Shown one piece after another: positions 1 through 10,995 of a DNA stretch of 64,000 bases. This DNA is from Odobenus rosmarus divergens (lineage: Eukaryota; Chordata; Mammalia; Carnivora; Odobenidae), in contig NW_004451660.1 in assembly GCF_000321225.1 (NCBI RefSeq), positions 195,530-259,529 of the forward strand. Direction: 5' to 3'. Numbering within the stretch: position 1 is the first letter of the stretch; the number at the start of each line of letters is the position of its first letter. Position numbers and translations under genes: made by a program. Under the pieces are notes generated by a model, which made no database searches, was not told the origin of the DNA, and saw only the letters and a list, made by a program, of their open reading frames with translations.

Positions 1-141
1 AACACAAGCAGGGGGAGTGGGAGAGGGAGAAGCAGGCTTCCCGCGGAGCAGGGAGCCCGATGTGGGGCTCAATCCCAGGACTCTGGGATCAGGGCCTGAG
101 CCGAAGGCAGACGCTTAATGACTGAGCCACCAAGGCACCCC
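1..141 (-). mobile_element. CAN-SINE (tRNA-Lys type), cut by window edge
   Basis: Read on the minus strand, the element starts at 141 with the head GGGGTGCCTTGGTGGCTCAG and runs through the tRNA-like part (GGCTCAGGCC, then the degraded B-box region) into the GGGAGCCTGCTTCTCCC body. The A-tail lies outside the window. Heads of this type are carnivore-specific. Confidence 0.93.
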
Positions 142-414
142 ATCTTTGTCTCATTATATACAAAATTCACCAAGCTCCCTAAACTGTTCTTTGAGACACT
201 GTATATGTTCCTGCTTCTGATGTTGTGAACATACCGACAAATGGAAAATTTCCCCTGCTAATGAAATTATTTTATTTGCACAGATCTGTCCCTAGTAGCC
301 CTGCAAGCACAGTTCTTTCTTAGATCAAATCACCTTTATAAAGCCCACTTTTCCTAAAAAGAATAGTTTAGCAATTACTTACCCGACTAAGCCATTCTTT
401 TGTTTTTATTTACA

Positions 415-505
415 GAGAACGAAAGGGAGGAAAGGAGAGGGAGAGGCAAAGAAGCAGAAATGGAGGGAGAGAAGAAGGCAGAAGGGATGAAAGGAAGGAA
501 GGTAC
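415..505 (+). repeat. Purine-rich (GA/GGAA) low-complexity tract
   Basis: About 90 bases almost entirely A and G (GAAAGGGAGGAAAGGAGAGG and similar), ending in GGAAGGAAGG. This may be the remnant of a GGAA-type microsatellite. Confidence 0.75.
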
Positions 506-788
506 TACTGAAGGACTTCCATAAACAGGGGGTTCTCATATACGAACACATGTTACTAGACTGTTAAAAGTACCATATATGTATATGTGTGTGTATTGTG
601 TTCTACATGTGTAAACAGCACTGTGTATTCATGGGTTATAAAATGAGGAGACCACAAGTATGTCCTCTTCTACCTCGTCTACTTTATCATTTTAGCTTAG
701 GCCTTGTAGGTTTATTTTTAATTAGGTTATCTGTCCAGGCCCTAGCATAGGAAGACACATATGTGCACACATGTGCGTACACACATGT

Positions 789-805
789 GCACACACACAC
801 ACACA
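789..805 (+). repeat. (CA)n microsatellite
   Basis: About eight CA units, preceded by an alternating ACACATGTGC purine/pyrimidine stretch from about 760. Confidence 0.85.
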
Positions 806-1658
806 GGCATTTATTAACCCAGATGAACTGCAAAGATGTCTAGGTCATCATCAGCCTTTAACACTATGAAGATTAGCTCTGACAGAAGTCGGGTCTGCAT
901 TGTTATTTTGCTACAGCCTACAACTTTGAAAAAGCACTGATGTCCAAGGTAATGACAAGGATGAATTCAATGAGAGATAATTTAACAAGAACACATATGA
1001 GTCGAGTTGTGCTGAATCAAAATATTAAATTTAAATTAAACTCTTTCTTATGTAGTTGGTTTCATAATTAACTTATAAACTTTAATCTCTAAATCTAAAT
1101 ACAATTATGCTAAAGCTACCACACAGTGACAGATTAAAAGATCCTCACTACATAAACTCAAAGGCAAATCTCTGAACTACAGAAATATGTGGGTGCAGAG
1201 AGAGAGAAGCAATGGTGGTTCAGCACACCCAGTTCTTTAATAAGTAATGAAAGCCCGTGGTATGCTGGGAACGAAGAGAAACAAAGCGGTGAAAACAAGG
1301 TTGAAGAGTCTTTATCCATAGTACCGTCTCTAGTTGCATGTAGACAATCACCTCAGGAAGGAAACGGCTACTTAGGGACAAACATTTGGGATGAAACTCA
1401 TTGCGTTAAGTAGCCTTGGAATATTTCATCACAATTGCAGTGAAGTTGTAGGTTAAGAGTTAATTGTATATTTACCAGCATTTTCCTCCACTAGGATTAC
1501 TTCAAATTCCAACATTCTGAGCTGGAAAAAAAAGTTTTCCCCTTGTAATATTATCGACTCTCTTTTCCACACAATTTTTTAAAACCCAGAAATGGCATTA
1601 AATAGGTAGCAAGGGGTAAAGCTACTCTGCATTTATATTTTTATTGCAGGATCCTTTA

Positions 1659-1969
1659 CTTACTTTTTTTTAAAGATTTTTTTTGAGAGACAGAGTGCGG
1701 GGTGAGCAACGGGGCAGAGGGAGAGAATCTTCAAGCAGACTCCCTGCTGAGCTATATACTTTTTAAGATTTATTTAATTAATTTATTTATTTTTAGAGAG
1801 AGAGAGCACAGGCAGAGGAAGGGGAGGAGGAAGAGGGAAAGAGAAACTCAAACAGAGTCCACGCTCAGCACAAGCCCATGCAGGACTCGATCCCATGACC
1901 CTGAGATCACAACCTGAGCCAAAATCAAGAGTCGGACGCTTAACTTAGTGCACCACCCAGGCGCCCCAC
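1659..1969 (-). mobile_element. Compound CAN-SINE: full copy joined to a 3' half copy
   Basis: A 14-bp TSD (TGCAGGATCCTTTA) sits at 1645-1658 and 1970-1983. Between the copies, read on the minus strand, a full-length SINE starts at 1969 (GGGGCGCCTGGGTGG). Its AT-rich tail ends near 1755 and is followed directly by a second SINE body (CTCAGCAGGGAGTCTGCTTG) with its own tail at about 1662-1690. No second TSD is visible inside, so the two parts may have inserted as one unit. Confidence 0.85.
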
Positions 1970-1983
1970 TGCAGGATCCTTTA

Positions 1984-3595
1984 AAGGAATTGATGAGGAA
2001 ATGATAATAAAAATGACCCACAGGGATTCCCAACAAATTGAGAGGAGTACCTCCTTCTCTCTAGGACAGTGCTGGAAATGAAAGTGGAAGGTGCCTACTC
2101 ATCAGGGTGGAAAGAAAGAGGAGTGGAAACTAATTAGCACTTGCTTTTATTGCCAACCCCTTTCTTTCCACCCTTCACGCCAATGAACAATAGAAATTAA
2201 CTTCTACCCATTGTCTTGTACAAAAAAAAAACATTTAAAATCTGAACTTCAAATAAAACAAATAAACCAATACTGTTTGAGTTTAGTATAAACCACAGTA
2301 ATGAAGTTAAGGGCTTTCCTTCACATTGACTCTCACCATAGACCTCAGAACTTCAAATAAAAAGGTGAGGAGAAAGAAAGACTGGCACATACAGAAACAC
2401 AAAGAAAAGTCATAAGTGGTTGGTAAGGATGATACAACCATTAACATATAATATGTATACATATCCCCTTTATAAATGAACAGATACTGTCTCATCAGAT
2501 TCTGTCACACTGTAAGTAGCTCATCATAATTACATAATCAAATTGACAATGAATTAATTTTACACTTTGAAAGGCAGGGCTGAAATTTCTTCTCAAGGAT
2601 GGAGCAAAATAGTACTTCCACACGGTCTGAGTCAGAAGTGGTGTGCTTCATTTTTCTATTAGAGTTAGGATTGATGGTAGAAGCAAATAGATAAATAGCA
2701 CAGGTTAAAGTAGTTTGCTCTCTACTATTTATTCAAGCCATTACAGTTTCTTATGATTTTCCAAACATGAACCCAAACTCCTGAAGAGCAGGTGTGAAAA
2801 GAGACATTTGTTTTATTTTTCTTACACTTTCTCTCCTGTAATGGGAATTCAAACAACAGAGAAGCCCTACCAAATATCTTATCTACTGCAAAGCCTTGAC
2901 TGATTTCATGGCAGATATGTTGTCAATGACGGGGCTTAAATCTACAAACATGAAGAATTACTTTTTCCTCCCTGTTATTTAAGAAAACATCATTCAGTAC
3001 AACCTTTTAAATCTGAAATGATATAGCAACATTTTCCTTTGAAAAACACGGGGCATTGCTGTTGGAAGGACAGAAAACTATAATCTATGATACACAGTCA
3101 TGCTCACCCACGTCCATCAAAGGTGGGCATTTTTTTTTTTTTTGGATACAATTTTATCTCTGAAAACTCACACACTCTCTTGCTTCAAATATTTCAGTCT
3201 TGAAGGTGACGCTCATGGTAGCATAAAACCTTAGAAACCACAAGGTCATTTTTTTTTTTTCAGGGAAAAGACATGGTAGCCATATATAGTAACAGCCTGA
3301 ATAACATTCTCAGCAAACAATTATTTGCTTGAACTGTGGATGTTGAAATGGAATTCTCACTTCCATAGGGCACAGGATCTTGATTCCATCCTGTGGAAAT
3401 TCTCACTGAATGCTACTTTCTCACAAAACAAGATACAGATCAATAGTTTGTTAGTGGATCAAAATGCCCTTCAGATATTAAGAGTAGATCTGCAAATCTG
3501 AATCAGAAAGTTAGATATTAGAGACATTTAGTTCATTCTGCATATAAAACATTATAGTGTGTGAAGCTGCCATTTGTTACATAAACGCTTAAGAT
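1984..3595. other. Unique AT-rich DNA, no gene recognised
   Basis: No repeat family recognised apart from short poly-T runs near 3130 and 3250. No open frame over 62 codons and no protein motif. Confidence 0.5.
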
Positions 3596-3774
3596 GGGGC
3601 ACCTGGGTGGCTCAGTCGGTTAAGCATCTGACTTCAGCTCAGGTCATGATCTCAGGGTCCTGGGACCGAGCCCCGGGTTGGGCTCCCCGCTCAGCAGGAA
3701 GTCTGCTTATCCTTCTCTCTCTGCGCGTTCTTTCTCTCTCTCTCTCAAATAAATAAAATTGTTTAAAAAAATAA
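3596..3774 (+). mobile_element. CAN-SINE, full length
   Basis: Head GGGGCACCTGGGTGGCTCAG with A-box region, B-box-like GGGACCGAGCCCC, TC-rich middle and an AAATAAATAAAAT tail. No clear TSD, so boundaries are approximate. Confidence 0.92.
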
Positions 3775-3886
3775 AGTTCCTAGTAAGATAATGGTGATAA
3801 TAGACACCATTTAGCAGGACAGAGTAGTAAAGTATAGACTCTGAGGCCAGCCTGTCTAGATTTGGATTCTAGCTCTGTCACTTATT

Positions 3887-4599
3887 TTTTTATTTTATTT
3901 TAATTCTAGTGTAGTTAATATACAGTGTTGTATTAGTTTCAGGTATACAACATAGTGACTCAACAGTTCCATGTCAGCGCTCATCAAAATAAGTATACTC
4001 TTAATCCCCATCACCTGTTTCACCCATCCCTCCACCCATCTCCCCTCTGCTAACCATCAATTTGTTTTCTAGAGTTAAAAGTCTCTTTCTTGGTTTGCCT
4101 TTTTTGTTTCCTTTGCTCAATTGCTTTGTTTCTCAAATTCCACATATGAGTGAAATCATATGGTATTTGTCTTTCTCTGACTGACTTATTTCGCTTAGCA
4201 TTATACTCACTCTCTAGCTCTGTCGTCATTGTAAATGGCAAGATTTCATTCTTTCTGATGGCTTAATAATATTCCGTTGTATATACACGCCACATGTGCT
4301 TTATCCATTCTCTCAGGGGACACTTAGTCTGCTTCCATAGTTTGGCTATTATAAATAATGAGGCAATCAACAATAGGGGTGCATGTGTCCCTTCCAATTA
4401 GTGTTTTCATATTCTTTGGGTAAAGACCCAGTAGCGTAATTACTAGGTCATAGGGTAGTTCTATTTTTAATTTTTTGAGGACCCTCCATACTGTCTTCCA
4501 CAGTGGCTGCACCAGCTTGCATTCCCACCAACAGTGCACAAGTTTTCCTTTTTCTCCACATCCTCATGCACACTTGTTGAATCTTGAGTTTTTGATTTT
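3887..4599 (-). mobile_element. L1 LINE, 5'-truncated, with 17-bp TSD
   Basis: TSD TAGCTCTGTCACTTATT at 3870-3886 and 4600-4616. On the minus strand it carries the C-terminal end of L1 ORF2 ([17 protein letters not shown], coded from about 4539 downward), then the 3' UTR (CACCTGTTTCACCCATC on the plus strand) and the poly(A), seen as T-rich DNA at 3887-3900. About 0.7 kb survives of a normal 6-7 kb. Confidence 0.95.
4324..4539 (-). pseudogene. L1 ORF2 C-terminal remnant, frameshifted
   Basis: The frame shows the ORF2 C-terminal signature [15 protein letters not shown] and LYPKNMKTL. It shifts out of the ORF2 frame after DTCTPIV, where the family has the MFIAALF segment. Codons for the later YAKRNKSVRERQIPYDFTHM segment lie in another frame near 4050-4241. 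It is a dead copy with no enzymatic domains left. Confidence 0.85.
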
Positions 4600-4757
4600 T
4601 AGCTCTGTCACTTATTAACTCTGACACTTATGTGCCTTCACTTCCTCATCTGTGCTATGTGGAGAACAATAGTACCTACCTCACAGGCTTAGGTTAATCA
4701 GGTAAAGAACTTACAACAGTGTCCAGCATATAGTGAGCGTTCAATAAATATAATCTA

Positions 4758-5234
4758 CTATACAGTTTTATATTTGACAAAAGGTGTCTCCTATCAGGTT
4801 TCCTTACCTGGTACATACTTCAGCTTTCTCATGATATCATTTGTTCCTTACACTGAAAAACAAATCGGAAGGAAGTATTTTGTTTGTTTTATTTTGATAT
4901 GGGAATGGAGAAAGGCAGGAAGAAAGGGAAATGCAAATTTCAGTTTCAACCTCAGTATTGGACCAAAATCTGCTATTTGGTTTCCTATTGGCTTTGGAAG
5001 GCTGAATGGCCATAGGCCTCCATGTCTTTTATTTCTGGAATCCCTCAAATTGTCCTTCACCAGTGACTGTGGAGGTGCCATGCAGCATAATAATCTCAGT
5101 CATACAGACAGGCATGTTATTGAGTTTTATTGTTAAATACTAAATATCCACTTCCAAATATAGCCAAATATTACAGTTGTTACTTGAAGTGAAAATCACT
5201 TCATGTGCTTTGTATGTTTAAATTTTATCAGTCA
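4758..5234. other. Unique DNA; chance 120-codon frame
   Basis: Frames exist on both strands (4774-5136 plus, 4848-5081 minus) with no motif, start context or splice structure to support either. Treated as non-coding. Confidence 0.5.
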
Positions 5235-5720
5235 GTCGAAATAGGAAAGTACATTGATTGGGAAAGTAAAATGTGCAACCACTTTGAAAAATAGTTTTGC
5301 AGTTCCTCAAAAATATGACCTAGTGATTCCACTCACAGTATATAACCAAGAAAATAGAAAACATGTGTCCACACCAAAGGTGTACATGAATGTTCATAGC
5401 AGCATTTTTCAGGTCAGCCAAAGAGAAGAAAAAAACTGAGTGTCTATCAATTAGATAAAGAAAATGTGGGGTGGCCATACAGTGAAATATTATTCAGTGA
5501 TCAAAAGCAATAACGTACTGACACATATTACCATATGGATGGATGAACCCTGAAAATATTATCTTGAATGAAGGAAGCCAAACACAAAAGGCCAAATACT
5601 GTCCGATTCCATTTAGATGAAATGTCCATAGAGACAGAAAGCAGAGTCATAGAGACAGAAAGTAGATTAGTGATTGTAGGAATGGGGGAATAGAGAGTGA
5701 CTGCTAAAGTACAGTGGGCT
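5235..5720 (+). mobile_element. Ancient L1 (L1M type) 3' part
   Basis: Degenerate L1 ORF2/3' UTR sequence: GTGCAACCACTTTGAAAAATAG, GTTCCTCAAAAATATGACC, GGCCATACAGTGAAATATTATTC, CATATGGATGGATGAACCCT and GAATGGGGGAATAGAGAGTG. It includes a 21-bp-period tandem duplication of CATAGAGACAGAAAG (5627-5641 and 5648-5662). Ends are approximate. Confidence 0.85.
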
Positions 5721-7425
5721 TCTTTTCCCTGAGCCGGCAGACAGATCGGCAGGAGGCCATACTGGACACCGTACTACAATAGATGGTGTGAAGTGGTCTA
5801 TAAACAGAAACACCTACTAAAATTCAAACTAACTACTGAGTTCACAACAGAAGTGTGTAGCAGATCTTGCTCATGTTGGCCTTCTGAGTAACTCTGTTGA
5901 TAAAGCACTTAAAGCAGTGCCTTCACCATACTAAGTGTTCTACATAAGTGACAGTTAAATAACACAAATAAGAAGTATACTCTAAAAAGAAAGGGCAAAA
6001 AAGAGAGCGAATGAAATACAATACACTTTTCTCAATACACATTTCAATACAATGAAATACAATACACTTTTCTCTCGTGCCTAGGAGAAAACATAAAATT
6101 AACGTGTGTCACAAGGAAAACACCATCAGGAAGCAGAAGCAGACACAGGAAGACAGAGCACATTTCATATTCTACATATAGTTGATTTAAAAATCACCAT
6201 TTCTCCAGTAAGGTAGTAGGTATGCACAATGGCCTGGCAGGCCTTCCACACAGGTTTATGCATCTCAGTGATCACCAACGTCAACTGTGCGATCTACTGG
6301 TCAGTCAATACTAATGGCAGAGCTAAAAAGGGGAGGGTGCTGGGCTAACATTGCAGCCCGAAGCTGTACACTGTGCACTACAAAGAGAACAGAGTTCATT
6401 GTATGTTCACTTTTGTTTGAAGAGGCAAAATAACAAGTGTTTCTGTGAGCAGTTTTAGTTTATATGCAGCAATTTTCTTTCAGCTTAAAATGCATTTGGA
6501 AAAGCTTATGAAACAGAAGATGCATGAAGTTACAATCACCGAATCGGAAGTAATTTTTCATTCCTAGGTTATTGAATTCTAAAAGAAGATCTATCATAAA
6601 ACTTGTCATAATAATATAAAGAAATAAGTATAATTTGTAAAGAGTTATAGTTAAACATTGTGTACTATTTGGCTGGGGTCATGAAGTAGAAAAATAGAAT
6701 TTTTAAAAACGGTGAATGGAAGCATGGAAGGCTTGATAAATATAATGGAGGCTTTTAAAATTTAGAACTATTAAACAGAATAAACTGAGCAGAGAGATTT
6801 GTCACATTTGTAATGATCTAATTCAAACTGAAGCACCAGGCTAAGATATGTTTCAAAAGCAGTGTTATTTGCCTCAGTTCCCTTCTTCATTATCTCAATG
6901 TTGCACCATAGTTTAAAAGATCAGACACCAAAAGTTTATGGGCATAGTTTTGATCAATGACAAATATGCATATTTATGAGCCATCATTACCTTATTGTCC
7001 TTGAAATTACACATACACTTACGTAAATGATTATTACTACAGTCGACATTAAGTCCTGTCCATTTTGGACAAGTGGTAGTGCATTATCCTTATAAAAATC
7101 AATAATTATATAAATTTCAGATAATGACTGATTTCCTATACCATTTAGTTAGCAATTAACACTAAACTGTCTTGTAACATGCTGCCTCTTTACTTCAAAC
7201 TTTATTCAATTGTTACATTGATTTCCTCCATGTTTCCATTTCCTTTCACCATTTAGATCATAATTTCCTTTGGAATACTAATAACATTTCGTACTTCTCT
7301 GCATTCTAGGATACCTTAATTAACAGCATTATTAAGAGCTAAGAGACTAGCTTGCCACACAGAAATTGAAACACCTTCCAAATGAGTAGGAAGAAATGTC
7401 CTACGGAATTATGGCTAAAAGTGCG
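5721..7425. other. Unique AT-rich DNA with a 41-bp tandem duplication
   Basis: ATGAAATACAATACACTTTT plus CTC occurs at 6011-6033 and again at 6052-6074, a 41-bp-period duplication. No other repeat or gene recognised. Confidence 0.5.
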
Positions 7426-7480
7426 AGAGAGAGGATGTGAGGGAGAGAGTGAGAGAGACAGAGAGAGAAAGAGAGAGGGC
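7426..7480 (+). repeat. (GA)n-rich low-complexity tract
   Basis: GAGAGAGAGGATGTGAGGGAGAG followed by GAGAGAGACAGAGAGAGAAAGAGAG. It directly precedes an ancient L1 3' end. Confidence 0.85.
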
Positions 7481-7585
7481 AAAAGTTAGCAACTGATTCT
7501 GGGTGGAGGGCATATGGATGTTCACCGTACTAGTCTTGCGACTTCTGGAAGCTTGAAAATTTTTCAAAAACTGTTGGCGGAAACA
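7481..7585 (+). mobile_element. Ancient L1 (L1M type) 3' end
   Basis: GTTAGCAACTGATTCTGGGTGGAGGGCATATGG followed by TTCACCGTACTAGTCTTGC and TTGAAAATTTTTCAAA match the well-known 3' terminal pattern of old L1 subfamilies. Boundaries are approximate. Confidence 0.7.
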
Positions 7586-7590
7586 TGAGA

Positions 7591-9509
7591 ATCTTTCAAA
7601 GCTCGTGTTAATTTTTTCACAAGGGACATCCTAGCTAAAGAAATCAATGGGAGAAGGCAATGGAAAGTGGAAAAGGGACATGTGAGGCATAACAGAAAAA
7701 ATGCAACATTCAATTGATTCCAAATGTGGTTTTTAAAAAATCACGTATGAATATGGCCGCAATAAGCAAAATAAACTCGTAATGATCATAGCTGCTCCTC
7801 TGTGAAGTGTCACAGGAACACGCTGTGTGTCTGCTGTTAAACCACTACGTCTCAGGGACCGTGCATATGTTGAGCCCACGCAGAAGGATGCCTTTGGATA
7901 GTACTAAACAACAACAAAAAACCATTATGCTGAGCCTAAGCAGTTTTCAGAATACTTCTGTATTAGCCAAATGGGTATTTAACATGTAATTAAAAATGTA
8001 TGATTATTATTACTTCGCATTCAAGTTTACTGTTGCTGTACTGAATATTTTAATAACTTCTTCCCCCCAAATAGCACATGGAATATTATGGCAAGCAAAT
8101 TCATTTTAATTAGTCGTGTTATAAATTATACCAGTGGTAATGCCCTAGTGGCCTAGTAGCTGGGAGAATACAGCCTCCACATAAATACTGGGGGTGACAA
8201 TTAAGGAGCTACTGATAAAAAAGCATAGAACCACAGTTAGTGACTTCACACCGAAAAGCAATTGAAAGCTGAGTTGGACCTGTTTAAAAAGGAAAACCAC
8301 TATGAAGCCAAGGGAGAAAACTCTTCTTTCGCTTGCCTGTTTTATCCCACTTGAGAACAAAGAATATAATGAATGTAGCACGGAACCCACTGCAAGAAGC
8401 AAAGGAAACACAAAGGATGATTTTTTTTTCTCTTTGCTGTCACTCCAACAGTGGAGGCCTTGTTTATGGTAATGGCAATTTTCATTAGGTTCCAGTTGAT
8501 AACCTGCAGTAAGCTTTTCAGCAGAAGCTCTTGTCCTACTTTCGTATTTCACTCTCCAGCAAGCTGGTGAGCTCTGTTCACAGGCGTCAGCTGATCGCCA
8601 GGGAAAGCAAATCCACTTATTGATGGCAGAAAGACCATGAAACAGACTCCCTCATGGTGATGGGTCTCTGAGTGCTAAATAAATGTGTGCCCTTACCATT
8701 GGGTCCAGCCCAGATCAGGAGCCTACCTGCTAACACACACTTGTGGGATCCCCCCCCCATGCAATACCATGTGACTTGGACAAAGAAAATGCATTTTTTT
8801 TTTAAATCTAGTCAAAATTATTAAAGAAAAAAAATTAAAACCCAAAATGTGGTTCTGGTGCTTCCAACCTCCCTTTTTTGGGTCCTCCAGCTGTAGCTCA
8901 TGCTGAAGACTGGGAGACCCTCTACCTTACTGCTCTTCCTTTAGAGGGATCAACAGAAAGCTCTCTTGATACCAACGATTCATATTCAGAAAAGTGGCAC
9001 GTCACCAGAGTCACTGAATCTTACAATTTCCACCTTGCTGCAAGCTGGAAATTCTCTTTCCTAGAAGAAGCCAGGCAGACAATGGCCCATGAGGGTGCTT
9101 CTTCCTTAACAACCACTTGGGTGCCCGTAACTCTGAGGCCAAGATAAAGCTATTCTCTGCGTATCCATTTCTCTGCCCTGGCTACCTCCAAGTCTTATCT
9201 TTCACCAAATATGAAAATGCAAGCACCACTTGAAGATGTTAAGCCCTTTTCAAAGTAACCTTGGTGTTTTATGCCTGTGTCACAGTACACGCGGGCACAT
9301 TTCCCTGCAAAATTTGGGAATGTAAGTGAAAACCCCTGAAACCTCAAATGTGAAAAAAATCATGCGAAGAATGTTTTGATACTACCAAAGTTTACATTTT
9401 AATTTGTTCTTTACCTCATTCATAACAGGCATTGAGGGCCTCTGTATTTTAAAGCTATAATTTACATAATTCAATCATGTTAATTGCAGTGAGTGGGAAG
9501 TTAGCTAGA
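7591..9509. other. Unique DNA, no gene recognised
   Basis: Contains a minus-strand open frame of 135 codons (8145-8552). It is hydrophobic in its second half, but no family is recognised and there is no splice or promoter support. The region 8150-8560 is free of recognised repeats. Confidence 0.45.
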
Positions 9510-10000
9510 TGTGAGCAGGGAACGGAACTGTCTTACTGTTGAAAAAAAGGAAACTGTCAACCACCTCCGGAATGCAAACAGCCCGGGGTTTTCCCCAGGG
9601 AACACACGTGCACCCTTCCCTATAACCCCTGCCCTAAAGTAACCAGTAGCTTTATTAGCATATATTTACCTGGTGGTTTTGACCACCGCCCCGTTGTGGG
9701 GGATGGCTTCCATGACAGTTCCGACAAGGACCACGTAGGGCCAAGAACTCCCCCTCCTGACCGGAAGGAGGAGACCCTTAGATGATTGGAGGCAACCTCA
9801 GTCACAGACCACCCTAGCTATGACCCAGAAGCCATGCAAGTCTAAAAAACAAGGCAACCCTGACCCCCAGTGCAGTTGCCATCTCTGGACCGGCCCGCTC
9901 TCCTGCCTTGAGAGTGTACCTTTGCTTTGACCACTATTTAATGGATGCTTAAGGGTTTGGCTCTAAATCTTTCTTGGCGGAACCGAAGAACTGACGCCAG
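9510..10000 (+). mobile_element. Probable ERV1-type LTR, degraded
   Basis: The right part has the R-U5 pattern of gammaretrovirus-like LTRs: TTGAGAGTGTACCTTTGCTTTG, a decayed AATAAA position (TTTAATGGATG), then TCTAAATCTTTCTTGGCGG and GACGCCA. The left part carries CCCCAGGG/GGTGG GC-rich U3-like sequence and a TATATTT box near 9661. I found no TSD, so both ends are uncertain. No internal viral coding sequence adjoins it. Confidence 0.55.
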
Positions 10001-10108
10001 GGAACAGGACTCGCTGCTAAGAGTAGGACGAATTTAAGTTTTCTTTTCCCTTTTCTCATGTATTGACTAAAGACACATATTAAGAAATTAAGAAATTTCT
10101 GTATTTCC

Positions 10109-10279
10109 CAACTGCTGGCTACCAGAGGGGAAGGGATACGGGATGGGGGAAACAGGTGATGGGGATTAAGGAGTGCTCTTGTGATGAGGTGATGGATGGA
10201 AGCGCTGAATCGTTAAATTGTACACCTGAAACTCATATTACACTATGTTAACTGGAATTCAAATAAAAACTTAAAAAAT
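10109..10279 (+). mobile_element. Short L1 3' end with 16-bp TSD
   Basis: Flanked by AAATTTCTGTATTTCC (10093-10108) and AAATTTATGTATTTCC (10280-10295), one mismatch. The body GGCTACCAGAGGGGAAGGG to TACACCTGAAACTCATATTAC is the carnivore L1 3' UTR, ending in an A-rich tail. Confidence 0.92.
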
Positions 10280-10295
10280 AAATTTATGTATTTCC

Positions 10296-10618
10296 ATTGA
10301 GAATTAATGATATTATATATAGTAGTAAACTTAGTTTCAGTATGTCTCCATTTTCATTCCAATGTTTGTGTCAAGTTTATAGTATATAGTATTATATACT
10401 ATTATTCTGAAGAAATGAAATTGGTGGCTTCTTTGACACTGCTTTCATTTTATAAAATGAGGAATTCTCTTGATACCATGTACCGAGACAGATTTCAAAT
10501 GTCGCACACGTTAATTTTTTTGTTTAATTCTGTCTGGGCTGAACAGACTAGAAACTTACACTTATTATTGTCCTTTTAGTCCTCATCTCAACAGACAGAA
10601 GTCAGAAATCATAGGTGG
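10296..10618. other. Unique AT-rich DNA
   Basis: No repeat or gene recognised. The 90-codon frame at 10307-10579 is AT-driven and lacks any motif. Confidence 0.5.
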
Positions 10619-10991
10619 TGTTAAAAAAACCAAAATGGTGTCACTTAGGCCAAGGCCCCAAACCTGGTTTTAACACCTAATATTGTTACAGTTTGAACCT
10701 CCCCCAGGAATGTCTTAACAGGTGAGTCACGAATTTTCCCATCACTTATCTGTCGCATGGGCTCTCTCCCTCCCACAAAGGAAGATGAGGTAATCTGCAT
10801 GATAAAAACCCCTGCTCTTAAGCCTAAGGAAATGTGACCTTGCCTGGAACAAACCTTTTCTTGTCTCACCCTCCTTCCTAAAAAAAACCTTTCCCTGTAC
10901 TTCCTAGATGGGATGCTGCCCGATTCATGAATCGTTTAATAAAGCCAATTAGATCTTCACATTTACTGGGTTGAATTTTGTTTTTTTAACA
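10619..10991 (+). mobile_element. Solo ERV LTR with 4-bp TSD
   Basis: The element begins TGTTAAAAAAACC, ends TTTTTTTAACA, and is flanked by GTGG at 10615-10618 and 10992-10995. At 373 bp with TG...CA ends it fits a solitary LTR. A polyadenylation signal AATAAA lies at 10938-10943 in GTTTAATAAAGCCAATTAG. The sequence resembles the MER21-like group from memory, but a 4-bp TSD is more typical of ERV1; the family is not confirmed. No internal region or second LTR is present. Confidence 0.85.
10938..10943 (+). promoter_or_regulatory. LTR polyadenylation signal AATAAA
   Basis: Canonical hexamer inside the solo LTR, 48 bp before its 3' end, where the R/U5 boundary of an LTR normally lies. Confidence 0.7.
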
Positions 10992-10995
10992 GTGG

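Larger units (their letters stand above)
142..1658. other. Unique AT-rich DNA with simple repeats
   Basis: No recognised interspersed repeat or gene. It holds a purine tract at about 415-505 and a mixed TG/CA stretch at 760-805. The 74-codon frame at 1189-1413 has no recognisable motif and is treated as chance. Confidence 0.5.
3819..4757 (+). mobile_element. MIR SINE split by an L1 insertion
   Basis: The 5' part (3819-3886) has the MIR head ending TTCTAGCTCTGTCACTTATT. The 3' part (4617-about 4757) resumes with TAACTCTG, a CTTCCTCATCTG core and a terminal GTTCAATAAATAT. The L1 at 3887-4599 interrupts it and duplicated the MIR bases TAGCTCTGTCACTTATT. Confidence 0.85.

Noticed and set aside
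4774..5136. 120-codon plus-strand frame
   Set aside because: Overlapped by a 77-codon antisense frame, no motif, in sequence lying between repeats.
8145..8552. 135-codon minus-strand frame with a hydrophobic half
   Set aside because: Hydrophobic runs come from T- and A-rich codons. No family motif, and a start codon without supporting context.
9510..10991. The two LTRs as ends of one provirus
   Set aside because: Their sequences differ completely, a short L1 with its own TSD and unique DNA lie between them, and no gag, pol or env remnant is seen.
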